Assembly (NCBI RefSeq): GCF_030161435.1
Contig: NZ_BSSV01000008.1
Span: 1-64,000, forward strand
DNA: 64,000 bases
Reading direction: 5' to 3'
Source of the DNA: Thalassotalea loyana
Lineage (GTDB): Bacteria > Pseudomonadota > Gammaproteobacteria > Enterobacterales > Alteromonadaceae
Shown here: positions 34,483 to 42,788 of the stretch, one piece after another
How the letters are laid out: each line of letters begins with the position of its first letter
How positions within the stretch are numbered: the stretch's first letter is position 1
Notes under the pieces: generated by a model
Databases searched by the model: none
Told to the model about the DNA's origin: nothing
Seen by the model: the letters and a program-made list of their open reading frames with translations, nothing else
Position numbers and translations under genes: made by a program

Positions 34483-35115
34483 ATGCGACTGATTTATGTA
34501 GTGGATCCTATGTGTGCCTGGTGCTATGGCTTCCAGCCACAACTAGACGCGCTACTAAATCGCATGCCCTCTGCTACCATTGAATGGGTAATGGGCGGTT
34601 TAGCGCCTGATAACACCTCACCGATGACTATGGAAATGAGACAAACCATTTCCGCCTATTGGCACCAAATTGAAGCTAAAACGGATGTAGAATTCAATCA
34701 CGATTATTGGCGCATCAATACGCCCTATCGCTCAACATATCAAGCATGTAGAGCAGTAATTGCAGCAAATACATTGATAGAAGGTAGCGCTGATGCAATG
34801 GTTAAAGCGATCCAAACGGCTTATTACCAAAAAGCACAAAACCCTTCATTAGATAAAACGCTCATAGAATGTGCTAAGTCTATTGGACTCGATGATAACC
34901 TGTTTGCAGCGCTTATGAACTCGAATGAAATCCAACAACAGCTAACGCAACATTTGCACATTGCAATGCAACTTGGCGCAACGGGTTTTCCTACGTTATT
35001 TTATGTTAATAACGCAAATCATGCTTTACCACTAACACACGGGTACTGTTTGGCTGATGAGCTAGCGCAGCGATTAACTTTGATATTGCAAAGGGAAAAA
35101 ATAGACGCTCAGTAA
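34483..35115 (+). CDS. DsbA-family (FrnE-like) thioredoxin-fold protein, cytoplasmic
   Basis: This 210-residue protein has a thioredoxin-like fold with active-site motif CAWC (residues 11-14, in VVDPMCAWCYGFQPQ). The central helical insertion (about residues 50-140) and cis-Pro region GATGFPTLFYVN (near 166-177) are typical of DsbA/FrnE proteins. No signal peptide is present, so it is likely cytosolic, as for FrnE-type oxidoreductases. It may act on disulfides or as a GSH-linked isomerase. It lies between an HTH gene and a nitrilase-family gene with short gaps (69 and 46 nt), so co-transcription is possible. Confidence 0.85.
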   Translation: MRLIYVVDPMCAWCYGFQPQLDALLNRMPSATIEWVMGGLAPDNTSPMTMEMRQTISAYWHQIEAKTDVEFNHDYWRINTPYRSTYQACRAVIAANTLIEGSADAMVKAIQTAYYQKAQNPSLDKTLIECAKSIGLDDNLFAALMNSNEIQQQLTQHLHIAMQLGATGFPTLFYVNNANHALPLTHGYCLADELAQRLTLILQREKIDAQ

Positions 35116-35161
35116 TCGACATACGCAAATCACCGGTATAACTTAACAAGGAGCACTGAAT

Positions 35162-35929
35162 ATGGATATTACAATAGGGTTAGCACAAACCGTTGTCAGT
35201 AACGGAAATATAGAGAAAAATACCTACCACCACCTTGAAATGATCAAGCTAGCCTCAAAACAAGGTGCTGACATTGTTGTTTTTCCCGAACTCTCTTTAA
35301 CTGGCTATGAACTCGAACTTGCTAGAGAATTAGCAATTCCTGATGAAGCCGAGCATTTTGGCGCACTCTCACAAGCTGCTGTAAACCACAATGTGGTTGT
35401 CATTGCTGGGTGTCCACTAAAGCTCAAACAGTTAACTAAGCCAACCATTGGCGCTGTGATTTGCTTTCCTAATGGCAAAGTCAATTTCTACTCTAAGCAA
35501 TACCTGCATACAGGTGAAGAAGAATACTGTGCTACCGGGCTAAGTGATTATGTTTTTAATGTGAAAGGCCACCAAATTGGCCTAGCGGTTTGTGCTGACT
35601 TTACCGAACCATTGCATTCGGAAAAAGCAAAAATACTTGAAGCAGAAATCTATTTGGTAAGCGCCCTGATCACTGATAAAGGCTTTGAAGTTGATGCAAA
35701 AATCTTGTCGGATATTGCAACAAAGCACAAGTTTCCGGTACTCCTAGCTAATCACATTAGTGAAACTGGTGGGTGGCAAGGTTGCGGTAATAATAGTATC
35801 TGGAATGCCAAAGGCGAGCTGGCTCACAGTTCAGATTCGTCAACGTCGAGTCTAACGCTTTGTACGCTTAAAGGGTGTCATGTAAAAGTCTGTAAAACGA
35901 TCTATTCAGAACAAGAGGTAACGGTGTAA
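35162..35929 (+). CDS. carbon-nitrogen hydrolase (nitrilase superfamily)
   Basis: This 255-residue cytoplasmic amidohydrolase has the complete catalytic triad of the superfamily: Glu43 in FPELSLTGYE, Lys112 in YSKQYLHTGEEE and Cys144 in LAVCADFTEP. Length is typical for omega-amidase-like and N-carbamoyl-type members. The substrate cannot be told from sequence. Its ribosome site AAGGAG lies upstream of ATG 35162. It follows the FrnE-like gene. About 500 nt before the next annotated enzyme follow its stop, and they hold a small ORF at 36070. Confidence 0.87.
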   Translation: MDITIGLAQTVVSNGNIEKNTYHHLEMIKLASKQGADIVVFPELSLTGYELELARELAIPDEAEHFGALSQAAVNHNVVVIAGCPLKLKQLTKPTIGAVICFPNGKVNFYSKQYLHTGEEEYCATGLSDYVFNVKGHQIGLAVCADFTEPLHSEKAKILEAEIYLVSALITDKGFEVDAKILSDIATKHKFPVLLANHISETGGWQGCGNNSIWNAKGELAHSSDSSTSSLTLCTLKGCHVKVCKTIYSEQEVTV

Positions 35930-36069
35930 CAGAAACAAAATCGATTTTGTTTGGCATAAAATAGCCTTTCTGCGGTTGAAAAGCACGCAATCATCCCCCA
36001 CTTATTCAATATTGGTCATCATACTCAGTATAAAGATGATTAGTACTTACGCTATTCAAGGAAAGCCAA

Positions 36070-36237
36070 ATGAATATGGAACATTCAATCTGCTATCAGA
36101 CGATCTCGTCAGCTATTAAGACATGGTGGTCATCAAAACCCAAAAGTCACAGAGACAAATTAGCTTGTTACTTAGCTATTTTAGCCCCCCCACTTGGCTC
36201 AGCGATTGGTACATTGATCACATTTTTGATGTTCTAA
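36070..36237 (+). CDS. small membrane protein, 55 residues, unknown
   Basis: This short frame begins ATGAATATGGAAC after AAGGAAAGCC, a good ribosome site. It encodes 55 residues. The N half is polar with a WW-SSKPKSHRDK stretch (residues 19-30). The C half is hydrophobic (about residues 32-54, ACYLAILAPPLGSAIGTLI) and could span the membrane with a positive-inside anchor. Codon usage matches neighbours. I recognise no family. It occupies a 510-nt gap between the nitrilase-like and GNAT genes; the rest of that gap shows nothing I can name. Confidence 0.55.
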   Translation: MNMEHSICYQTISSAIKTWWSSKPKSHRDKLACYLAILAPPLGSAIGTLITFLMF

Positions 36238-36439
36238 GTCACTGATGTTAAAGATATTAAAATAGTCTTTTGCTCTGCTAGTCTTCACTTTTCACCCAAC
36301 GTTAAACTGCTTGCGGGCAAACTTACTCAAAGGGTTCAACCAAGGCTACAAAGACACCAAAGCACTGCAAACTTCTGCATTGTAATAAATACACATCGCG
36401 CCAATCGACTTAAACGATAAAAACTAAAAGGATTTACTG

Positions 36440-36889
36440 ATGGATATCCAAATTCGAGACATCACAAAAGATAACTGGCTCGACATGATCGAGCTACAAA
36501 TTACTAAAGAGCAAGAAAATTACGTCGCATTGCCGTCTGAAGCAATAGCGGCTTCAAAATTTTACGATCACTATATCAATAGAGGCGTTTACTTGAGCGG
36601 AACACCGATAGGCTTTATACAATACTATCCTAACTTGGCAGACAATAAGCCAAATGAAATTTTCATCGACCAGCTAATCATAGATAAAAATTACCAAGGC
36701 ATTGGCTACGGGACAGCGGCAATCGAATTAATATTAGCTGAGATTAAACAATTAACGGGGTTTAACGCTGTGTCTATCTGTTATGTTGAAGGGCATGACA
36801 TGATGAAGCGCTTTTTTGAACGCTTTAATTTTAAAGTTGTTGAACAAGATGAATTCGACGAAACCATTATGGAATTGCACTATGCATAG
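36440..36889 (+). CDS. GNAT-family N-acetyltransferase
   Basis: This 149-residue protein has the GNAT acetyl-CoA site Q-x-x-G-x-G in YQGIGYGTAAIELIL (about residues 91-105), preceded by the beta-strand motif IFIDQLIIDKN. C-terminal FFERFNFKVVEQDEFDETIMEL is the usual GNAT end. The N-terminal ITKEQENYVALPSEAIAAS resembles spermidine/diamine-type acetyltransferases, but the substrate is not established. Start ATG 36440 has AAAAGGA upstream. It is a single-gene unit. Confidence 0.85.
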   Translation: MDIQIRDITKDNWLDMIELQITKEQENYVALPSEAIAASKFYDHYINRGVYLSGTPIGFIQYYPNLADNKPNEIFIDQLIIDKNYQGIGYGTAAIELILAEIKQLTGFNAVSICYVEGHDMMKRFFERFNFKVVEQDEFDETIMELHYA

Positions 36890-37045
36890 TGTTTTCGGCG
36901 TTATGGCGTATTGCGATCATTTAAGTTTCTTCGATTTAATTTATCGACTGTTAAAATAACCTTTGTCGTTTCAAGAAATACAGCAAGAGCGGACACGCAT
37001 CGTGTGAGAAACCCACTTAAAGTAGGTAAAAAAGGAGCGTAACTT

Positions 37046-37897
37046 ATGAACAACACAACTGAGTATTACCTACATAATATCGATACAGCGTTAAGCTTTA
37101 TCGTCGAATCGTTATCTAACAACGAACAGCCCGAGTTAGCTGATATAGCAACCGCAGCTAACTTGTCCAAATTCCATTTCCATCGTATCTACAGACTAGT
37201 CACCGGCGAAACATGTCAGCAAACCATTGCTAGAATCAAACTGGCAATCGCTGCAAATACCTTAACGAATGAGCGCGGGAGTGTAACAATGGCAGCCATG
37301 AATGCATCGTATAGTTCGAGTCAAGCCTTAGCTAAAGCACTTAAACGAGAAACAGGACATACCGCCACGCAATTGCAGCAAGACCCAGAAAAGCTTTCTG
37401 AAACAATTGCACAACTTAAAATACCAGCAGAACAATCTAAGGGCCTAATAAGTATTGAATTAACTCAGCTTGAACCGATTAAATATATTGCCCATCAAAC
37501 CAGTCTACCCTACGAGCAGCTTAACAGCATCTATGAGCAGTTATTTATTCAAGCTGGCGACCCAAGCAATGTTGCCGCGATTATTGGCTTCAGCTTGGGT
37601 AACCAACCTAATTTAATAACTAGCGGAGCCGAGTTCGAGTGCGGTTTAATTCTTGAGGACAACGAAGCGCATATGACAAAAGTATCCCCCTCAGCAAGTT
37701 ACCTGCGTGCTCGACACTCGGGCTCTTACGATAAGCTTGATGAGTCAATCGACAAGCTATATCAATACGCGTTAGGCCAACACGATACACGTGTTGAAAA
37801 TGCGCCAATACTTTTTCATTATCTTGATGATCCTGAACAAGTAGCAGCGTCGCGCTTGAGAACCGACATCTACTTACCGATTAGCCTAGATCATTAA
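37046..37897 (+). CDS. AraC-family regulator with GyrI-like ligand domain
   Basis: This 283-residue protein has an N-terminal pair of AraC HTH motifs (about residues 28-112, LADIATAANLSKFHFHRIYRLVTGETCQQTI and YSSSQALAKALKRETGHTATQ). A C-terminal GyrI-like/AraC effector-binding domain follows (about 128-283, SIELTQLEPIKYIAHQTS onward with ARHSGSYDKLDESIDKLY). This order is that of Rob/SoxS-like and multidrug-responsive regulators. AAAAAGGAGCG before ATG 37046 is a strong ribosome site. Its targets and inducer are unknown. A long-looped terminator follows. Confidence 0.88.
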   Translation: MNNTTEYYLHNIDTALSFIVESLSNNEQPELADIATAANLSKFHFHRIYRLVTGETCQQTIARIKLAIAANTLTNERGSVTMAAMNASYSSSQALAKALKRETGHTATQLQQDPEKLSETIAQLKIPAEQSKGLISIELTQLEPIKYIAHQTSLPYEQLNSIYEQLFIQAGDPSNVAAIIGFSLGNQPNLITSGAEFECGLILEDNEAHMTKVSPSASYLRARHSGSYDKLDESIDKLYQYALGQHDTRVENAPILFHYLDDPEQVAASRLRTDIYLPISLDH

Positions 37898-37920
37898 TAA
37901 AACGAATAACGAGCCGTATA

Positions 37921-37973
37921 AAAACAGTTGGCATCAACGTAATTCAAGGCTACATTAGCGCCAACTGTTTTTA
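37921..37973 (+). terminator. long-loop intrinsic terminator
   Basis: AAAACAGTTGGC (37921-37932) pairs perfectly with GCCAACTGTTTT (37960-37971) across a 27-nt loop and is followed by T. It ends the AraC-family gene. Confidence 0.75.
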
Positions 37974-37992
37974 ATACCCATCCAATGAATAT

Positions 37993-38334
37993 ATGCGAAA
38001 GACCGACAAAAAAATTGATAATCAACTCCGAGTTTTGCTGACCGACGTTTGTGAATCTGCACTCGAAGAGGTTAACGGTTTTGAATGGTTAACCCATGTG
38101 GTCAATTATGACGACTTTCCAAGAAGTTTAAAAATCATCTGTGTGTTTGACACGAATACAAACCTTAGTGATTATCTGCATGCGGAAACTAAAACCTATT
38201 TTCATACGTCAATAAAGACGGCACTTGATAAAATGGATATCAAGCTCAAGAATCTCGCCAATCATATCCTCTTTGATACAGAGGAAAATTGCGATAAACA
38301 GCACAATGGTAATTGGGCTATGCGCCTCGGTTAA
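37993..38334 (+). CDS. conserved hypothetical, 113 residues (often labelled Fis-family without support)
   Basis: This small soluble protein begins RKTDKKIDNQLRVLLTDVCE, with segments such as LEEVNGFEWLTHVVNYDDFP (about residues 24-43) and IKLKNLANHILFDTEENCD (about 81-99). I recall homologues in Vibrio and Shewanella that databases sometimes call Fis family transcriptional regulator, but no Fis-type HTH is visible here. Function is unknown. The frame and charge pattern look like a real coding gene. It starts 20 nt after the AraC terminator and is followed at 38374 by another small unknown. Confidence 0.75.
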   Translation: MRKTDKKIDNQLRVLLTDVCESALEEVNGFEWLTHVVNYDDFPRSLKIICVFDTNTNLSDYLHAETKTYFHTSIKTALDKMDIKLKNLANHILFDTEENCDKQHNGNWAMRLG

Positions 38335-38373
38335 CCGGTCAAATGGCAACAACATAGAATAAGGACATTCGAG

Positions 38374-38733
38374 ATGCTAAATAATAAAAACTCAATCAAC
38401 CAAATAGCAAGGGTTCTGCCGATACTCATGGTTGAATCATTTGATAAACAAGATGCATACTCTGCTCAAAACGTTAAGCAATTGTTTAATCAAGCATTTA
38501 AGTCAGAACATAATATGGCATACGCTTTTGCTATGCTGTGCTCGCAGAGCGAATTTGATGCGTTTTTTCCCGAACTAAACTACCAACACCTTCGCCACGA
38601 TATCGCCAAAGTCTGTTTTGAAAACTGGCCTCGCTTTAATATCGATTCATTATTAATGTATGCAAATAACAAAACTCATGGTGACTCTGGATTTTTTGCT
38701 GGTGGCGGTGACAGTGGTTGCGGTGGAGAATAA
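38374..38733 (+). CDS. hypothetical protein with Gly/Cys-rich tail, 119 residues
   Basis: This 119-residue protein has a helical N-terminal part (NSINQIARVLPILMVESFDK and a NVKQLFNQAFKSEHNMAYAFAMLC stretch). The C-terminal tail GDSGFFAGGGDSGCGGE (residues 103-119) is striking: glycine-rich with one cysteine. I do not recognise a named family. Ribosome site AAGGACA lies upstream of ATG 38374, and it follows the previous unknown by 39 nt, so the two are probably co-transcribed. The tail could be flexible, a modification site or a metal site; none of this is established. Confidence 0.65.
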   Translation: MLNNKNSINQIARVLPILMVESFDKQDAYSAQNVKQLFNQAFKSEHNMAYAFAMLCSQSEFDAFFPELNYQHLRHDIAKVCFENWPRFNIDSLLMYANNKTHGDSGFFAGGGDSGCGGE

Positions 38734-38856
38734 GCTGTAGCTGAACGTAAAATACACACCTATCATCGATTATTTGATCTACAAATAAAAAACTAATTTA
38801 TAGTCATTTCATCTGGCCGTTTGCTTGCCACTTCATGGAAAAAGGAAGATACAGGT

Positions 38857-40311
38857 ATGTATAGAATCAAGCTGCACTTGTCTTATTTGATCACAGTTGT
38901 AAAATCACTACTGTTCATCTCTTCACTGCTGTGTGCAACAAGTTGGGCAGGAGAAGTAGAGGAGTTTGTCACCACGTTAAAAACGCACTATCAAGACACG
39001 CTTTCGATAAAAAAATACTCCCTAAATTACCACTTTTATAACAAGCAGTATCGCGCTCGTAATTACTGGGACTACGAGATACCAAATCGTGTGTTGTCAG
39101 TGCGCATGGTAGAAGTAGATACCGTCAATAAACATTTCTACGACAACGATATCCTGTATGGTCCAGGGGGAGAAATCCTCGATAGAGCACAATTTCAGAA
39201 CGATACGCACAGTTATTACTATGAGCGAAATGGTAATTACCTGGGGAAACGATACTTCAACGAAGGCTTAGAGAATTTTGACCGATTCATGGGCTATCAT
39301 CGAATGAATATCGACTTTCTGGCGATTCGTCCACTGCTCACAGAACCAAATATCAATAGCGCAATAAGCCTGCGCAAGACAGATGATAGCGTTATTCTGA
39401 GCCACAAAAATTCAGCAGACCAACTCGTTGATTATGAATTTACTCAAGACTCACTCCAATTAGTCAAAATACACAACGTTACCAGAAAGGCAGTTTACAT
39501 TTATAGCGATTATCAAACTACGCGTGGTATCACCTTTGCACGTTCGGTTAATAAGTATTACAACGGAGAATCTGTTCCTGCTTACATCAGTTTCAATGAT
39601 AAATTTGCCTTGATAGATCAAGTTGATGCCTCCAAACTCAAGTTACCCGCTGGCTATGGCCCAGAAATTTTACCAAGTGATGGTGTTCTCGTTGCGAAAG
39701 AGCTTACTAATAACTTGTACTTAGTAACAGACTCAGGCGCTTGGCGAAACAGCATGTTCAAAGTACATGGCGACAACATTACTGTATTTGGCGCAGCAGG
39801 TAACAGCACGTTCGCTGAAAAAACAATTAAACTGATAAAAACACAGTTTCCGAATAAAACCATTAGCGGAATCTACGTGACGCACCCACAAGCGAGAGAT
39901 ATAGCTGGCCTTAACGTTTATGCCGACAAAGGCATCAACGTCATTGCAGACCAATATACAATTGAAGGCATAAAAGCATTTCCGGGCTTTGCCAACGACA
40001 TTAATGCATTTAAATTTCAACCTATTGAAAACAAGCAAGTTATCAATGGAGTAAAATATTATGTTTTAGAAAGTCAGCATGCCAAGAGACAAAGCTTTGC
40101 CTTCTTTGAAAATGAAAATATTATTTTCCAAGCTGACTTTATGAGAATAGCCTTTGATAATACGATTCCGAAAGTCATTCCCAGCTATACGAAAGCATTT
40201 ATCAACTTTATTAGACAAGAAAACTTGCCCGTACATCGCATTGTTGGAAATTATCAAAACAACAATATTTCAATAGATGTCGTCAATAAAGTCTATCAGG
40301 CTATGTTGTAA
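38857..40311 (+). CDS. secreted metallo-beta-lactamase-fold protein with degenerate metal motif
   Basis: This protein of about 484 residues has a signal peptide (residues 1 to about 32, cleavage after SWA). A long N-terminal domain (about 33-270) of unassigned beta-rich sequence follows. The C-terminal half has MBL-fold layout: LYLVTDSGAWRNSMFKVHG for the first strands, ISGIYVTHPQARDIAGLNVYAD at the metal-binding loop, and FAFFENENIIFQADF for the later strand. The canonical HxHxDH reads HPQARD (343-348), so the zinc ligands are absent. It is probably not a hydrolase in the usual sense. The frame opens at TTG 38821, but ATG 38857 follows AAGGAAG. Confidence 0.72.
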   Translation: MYRIKLHLSYLITVVKSLLFISSLLCATSWAGEVEEFVTTLKTHYQDTLSIKKYSLNYHFYNKQYRARNYWDYEIPNRVLSVRMVEVDTVNKHFYDNDILYGPGGEILDRAQFQNDTHSYYYERNGNYLGKRYFNEGLENFDRFMGYHRMNIDFLAIRPLLTEPNINSAISLRKTDDSVILSHKNSADQLVDYEFTQDSLQLVKIHNVTRKAVYIYSDYQTTRGITFARSVNKYYNGESVPAYISFNDKFALIDQVDASKLKLPAGYGPEILPSDGVLVAKELTNNLYLVTDSGAWRNSMFKVHGDNITVFGAAGNSTFAEKTIKLIKTQFPNKTISGIYVTHPQARDIAGLNVYADKGINVIADQYTIEGIKAFPGFANDINAFKFQPIENKQVINGVKYYVLESQHAKRQSFAFFENENIIFQADFMRIAFDNTIPKVIPSYTKAFINFIRQENLPVHRIVGNYQNNNISIDVVNKVYQAML

Positions 40312-40349
40312 ATATAGCTACAAAATCAACAAGTAAACAAATATATAAC

Positions 40350-40384
40350 GACGGTCAGATGCCCATTTAATCTGACCGTCTTAT
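40350..40384. terminator. terminator between convergent genes
   Basis: GACGGTCAGAT (40350-40360) pairs with ATCTGACCGTC (40370-40380), followed by TTATT on the plus strand. It separates the MBL-fold gene from the convergent pirin gene. Confidence 0.7.
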
Positions 40385-40407
40385 TCATCAGTGACTGATG
40401 AATCTGG

Positions 40408-41091
40408 CTACTGCCTAATAACCACGATTTCTGTGTCATCGCTTGCAGTAATTTTTGTCTGATACGCTCTGAGTAAGTCGCCTTCCATTGCCGTAAAGAC
40501 ATTACTTGGGTCTGAAAATTCTGCGCCACCTTTGCTTATGTAGGCGAGAAACTCTTCCTCAAAAGAAATAGATTCACCGGTGTTCAGTCGCACGATATCA
40601 ATGGTTGTGGCACTGTCAAAATACTCCGTTTGTAGTTTGTCACCACCGTAAATACGTGTCACCCCATTTTCTTTTATCGTGTAATGCTTGTAGCCAGCTC
40701 GTTGGCCTGCTTCATCTGGTAAAACCCACAGTTGCAGCATTCTGTTTTTTTGGTTGTCTGGGTTTACTTCATTGTGTGAAAAACCCTCCCCACCAGCTCT
40801 TTGAACTTGTGCTTCACCTGCATGCAGGCTTTGCCCGTGCTCAAGTGAACCTTCATGACTAATACGACCATCCATCATAATTGAAATAACATCAATCTCA
40901 CGATGGGGATGCATATGAGTTTCCCCTTTAGGGTTAAATTGTGCGTCGGCTAAATAGACGAAGTTGCCTATGCCATCAAATGTCATTGGTGCTTTTCTGT
41001 GACCAAATACTCTTTTATCCATGACAAAACGGTGTTCCGTTAACCCTGCAAATCCGCCAAGTGGTAGTGATGCTCTGCTTAATACTTGCAT
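40408..41091 (-). CDS. pirin-family bicupin protein
   Basis: This 227-residue pirin-like protein has N-domain metal ligands in MHPHREIDVISIMMDGRISHEGSLEHGQ (about residues 60-87) and the pirin signature HAGEAQVQRAGGEGFSHNE. Bacterial pirins bind Fe; some act as quercetin dioxygenases or redox-sensing partners. It is divergent from a LysR-type regulator, with 142 nt between the starts, a very common pairing in which the regulator controls the pirin gene. Length is slightly short of the usual 230-290. The ribosome site AGAGAGAA precedes ATG 41091. Confidence 0.9.
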   Translation of the reverse strand: MQVLSRASLPLGGFAGLTEHRFVMDKRVFGHRKAPMTFDGIGNFVYLADAQFNPKGETHMHPHREIDVISIMMDGRISHEGSLEHGQSLHAGEAQVQRAGGEGFSHNEVNPDNQKNRMLQLWVLPDEAGQRAGYKHYTIKENGVTRIYGGDKLQTEYFDSATTIDIVRLNTGESISFEEEFLAYISKGGAEFSDPSNVFTAMEGDLLRAYQTKITASDDTEIVVIRQ

Positions 41092-41233
41092 GTGATTCTC
41101 TCTTATTTATGTCGTTTTTCAATTCGATGAGACTATCTTAAGCGCAATGATTAGCTTGATAAATGCAACTTTATTGATAACATAGTTTCATTTTCAACAA
41201 CAATAAATCATTACATTGGTAAAGCGTGGGACT

Positions 41234-42148
41234 ATGGAGCAAGATTTAAACGACATGATGGTGTTCTTAGCGGTTGTTGAAACAGGAAGTTTCACCCTAG
41301 CAGCAGACCGCTTAGGCATACCAAAAGCGAATGTCAGCCGTAAGGTTTCGAAATTAGAGAAACAATTAAACATTACCTTACTTGAGCGTTCGACACGATC
41401 TCAACATTTAACAGAAGCAGGCAAGCGCTACCTTATGCATTGTAAGCGTATCCATGAAGAGTTGGATCTAGCTGCTAGCTGCGTTTCCGAACTCCTCAGT
41501 ACTGTTAAAGGACACTTGAAGGTTGGCGCTTCAGTATCAACAGGTCAACAAATATTGCGCCCTGCTCTCGCCACATTTATGCATCAATACCCCGAGCTAA
41601 ATGTTCAACTCAACCTCGTTAATCGCCGAGTCGACTTAATTGAAGAAGGTTATGATTTACTGATTCGTATTGGCAAACTTAATGACTCGTCTCTAATCGC
41701 TAGGAAACTTGGTTCAATTAGCCGAAGTTTGTACGCCAGTCCTGATTACATCGCCAAGCATGGTATGCCATCAACAATTGATTCATTAAAGGCGCATCAA
41801 CATTTGGTGATGAATGCCGTTAATAATGACACTAAGATAGCACTTGTTTCCATCGACAAAGAAGCTTACATCCTAAATAGTACGCCAAGGTTACTTGTTG
41901 ATGATTTTTCCATTTTAAAACAATCGATTATAGAGGGTTTGGGCATTGGTATACTGCCTGACTACATGGCGCGTCCGCATACTCAATCAGGGCAATTAGT
42001 TAATGTTTTACCCAATTGGGGAATGGAAGATATTGATGTCTTTGCTCTTTATCCTAAAAATAGAGCCAAGTTACCTAAAGTGAGTGCCTTTCTCGATTTT
42101 GTGGGCGGTTTATATGGCGATATTCTTAGCACTAAAGAAGTTGTTTAA
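41234..42148 (+). CDS. LysR-family transcriptional regulator
   Basis: This 304-residue regulator has an N-terminal winged HTH (DLNDMMVFLAVVETGSFTLAADRLGIPKANVSRKVSKLEKQ, about residues 4-44) and a LysR substrate-binding domain to the C terminus. The frame extends to TTG 41216, but ATG 41234 has GTGGGA upstream and fits the family N terminus. It is divergent from the pirin gene at 41091 and probably regulates it. Its last 17 nt overlap the end of the convergent gene 42132-42788, so the two transcripts are antisense at their 3' ends. Confidence 0.9.
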   Translation: MEQDLNDMMVFLAVVETGSFTLAADRLGIPKANVSRKVSKLEKQLNITLLERSTRSQHLTEAGKRYLMHCKRIHEELDLAASCVSELLSTVKGHLKVGASVSTGQQILRPALATFMHQYPELNVQLNLVNRRVDLIEEGYDLLIRIGKLNDSSLIARKLGSISRSLYASPDYIAKHGMPSTIDSLKAHQHLVMNAVNNDTKIALVSIDKEAYILNSTPRLLVDDFSILKQSIIEGLGIGILPDYMARPHTQSGQLVNVLPNWGMEDIDVFALYPKNRAKLPKVSAFLDFVGGLYGDILSTKEVV

Positions 42149-42788
42149 GTAGCGCTGATTTTTCTTGCTCTGTCGCGTCAATATTAATTCTCGCGATACT
42201 CACTGCGCGAGCAAACTTATCACTCGATAGTTGATACACCAGTCGCTTGAGAAAGTGCCTGTCTAACCGAAACACGCGCGCATAGTGTAAAATTGCCTGA
42301 TCAACATGAGGAAACGACATACCGTCAAAAGTGAATTCGCGATCGGTTAGGAAGTTCTCTATCGCCACACCGTTGACTTCAATAGGCCACGACTTAAAAT
42401 TTACTCTATCTTTTGCAACTTCATACATAAACCAAGCACTGCGTTTGAATCCCTCAAAATTTCCACCGTCAAATTCACTCTCTTCAAGCTCTTGTTTCGT
42501 CCAATTTAGGCCAATAGCTAAGTCTTTACGATAATGCTTAATAAGTTGTTGTTTGACACTACTGCGAACAGCAAAAATGTCATCAACTTTTGCGCCATGA
42601 GCAAAGGTATAGCACTCATCACAACTGGGTAACGTAAGATCTGGATGAATACAATTAATGACAAGGTGTTTATGGTGAGGAAATGAAAACAAACGATTTG
42701 CTGGCTCTGCGCAAAACCAGCAGGCATGCCGGTATTCAAAAGGAATACCGATCATCGTTTTTATTTGTTGCTCGTTTGCAAAGTCCAT
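42132..42788 (-). CDS. conserved hypothetical with N-terminal Cys4 cluster
   Basis: This 218-residue soluble protein has an N-terminal CWFC (Cys23, Cys26), a lone Cys46, and CDEC (Cys56, Cys59), together with nearby histidines 38, 39 and 41. This looks like a zinc-ribbon or HNH-like treble clef. The remaining 160 residues are helical with no domain I recognise. It starts 1 nt inside the end of the RhlE-like helicase gene (42788), so it is translationally coupled to it, and its 3' end overlaps the convergent LysR gene. Coupling to a helicase hints at RNA metabolism, but this is inference. Confidence 0.7.
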   Translation of the reverse strand: MDFANEQQIKTMIGIPFEYRHACWFCAEPANRLFSFPHHKHLVINCIHPDLTLPSCDECYTFAHGAKVDDIFAVRSSVKQQLIKHYRKDLAIGLNWTKQELEESEFDGGNFEGFKRSAWFMYEVAKDRVNFKSWPIEVNGVAIENFLTDREFTFDGMSFPHVDQAILHYARVFRLDRHFLKRLVYQLSSDKFARAVSIARINIDATEQEKSALLKQLL

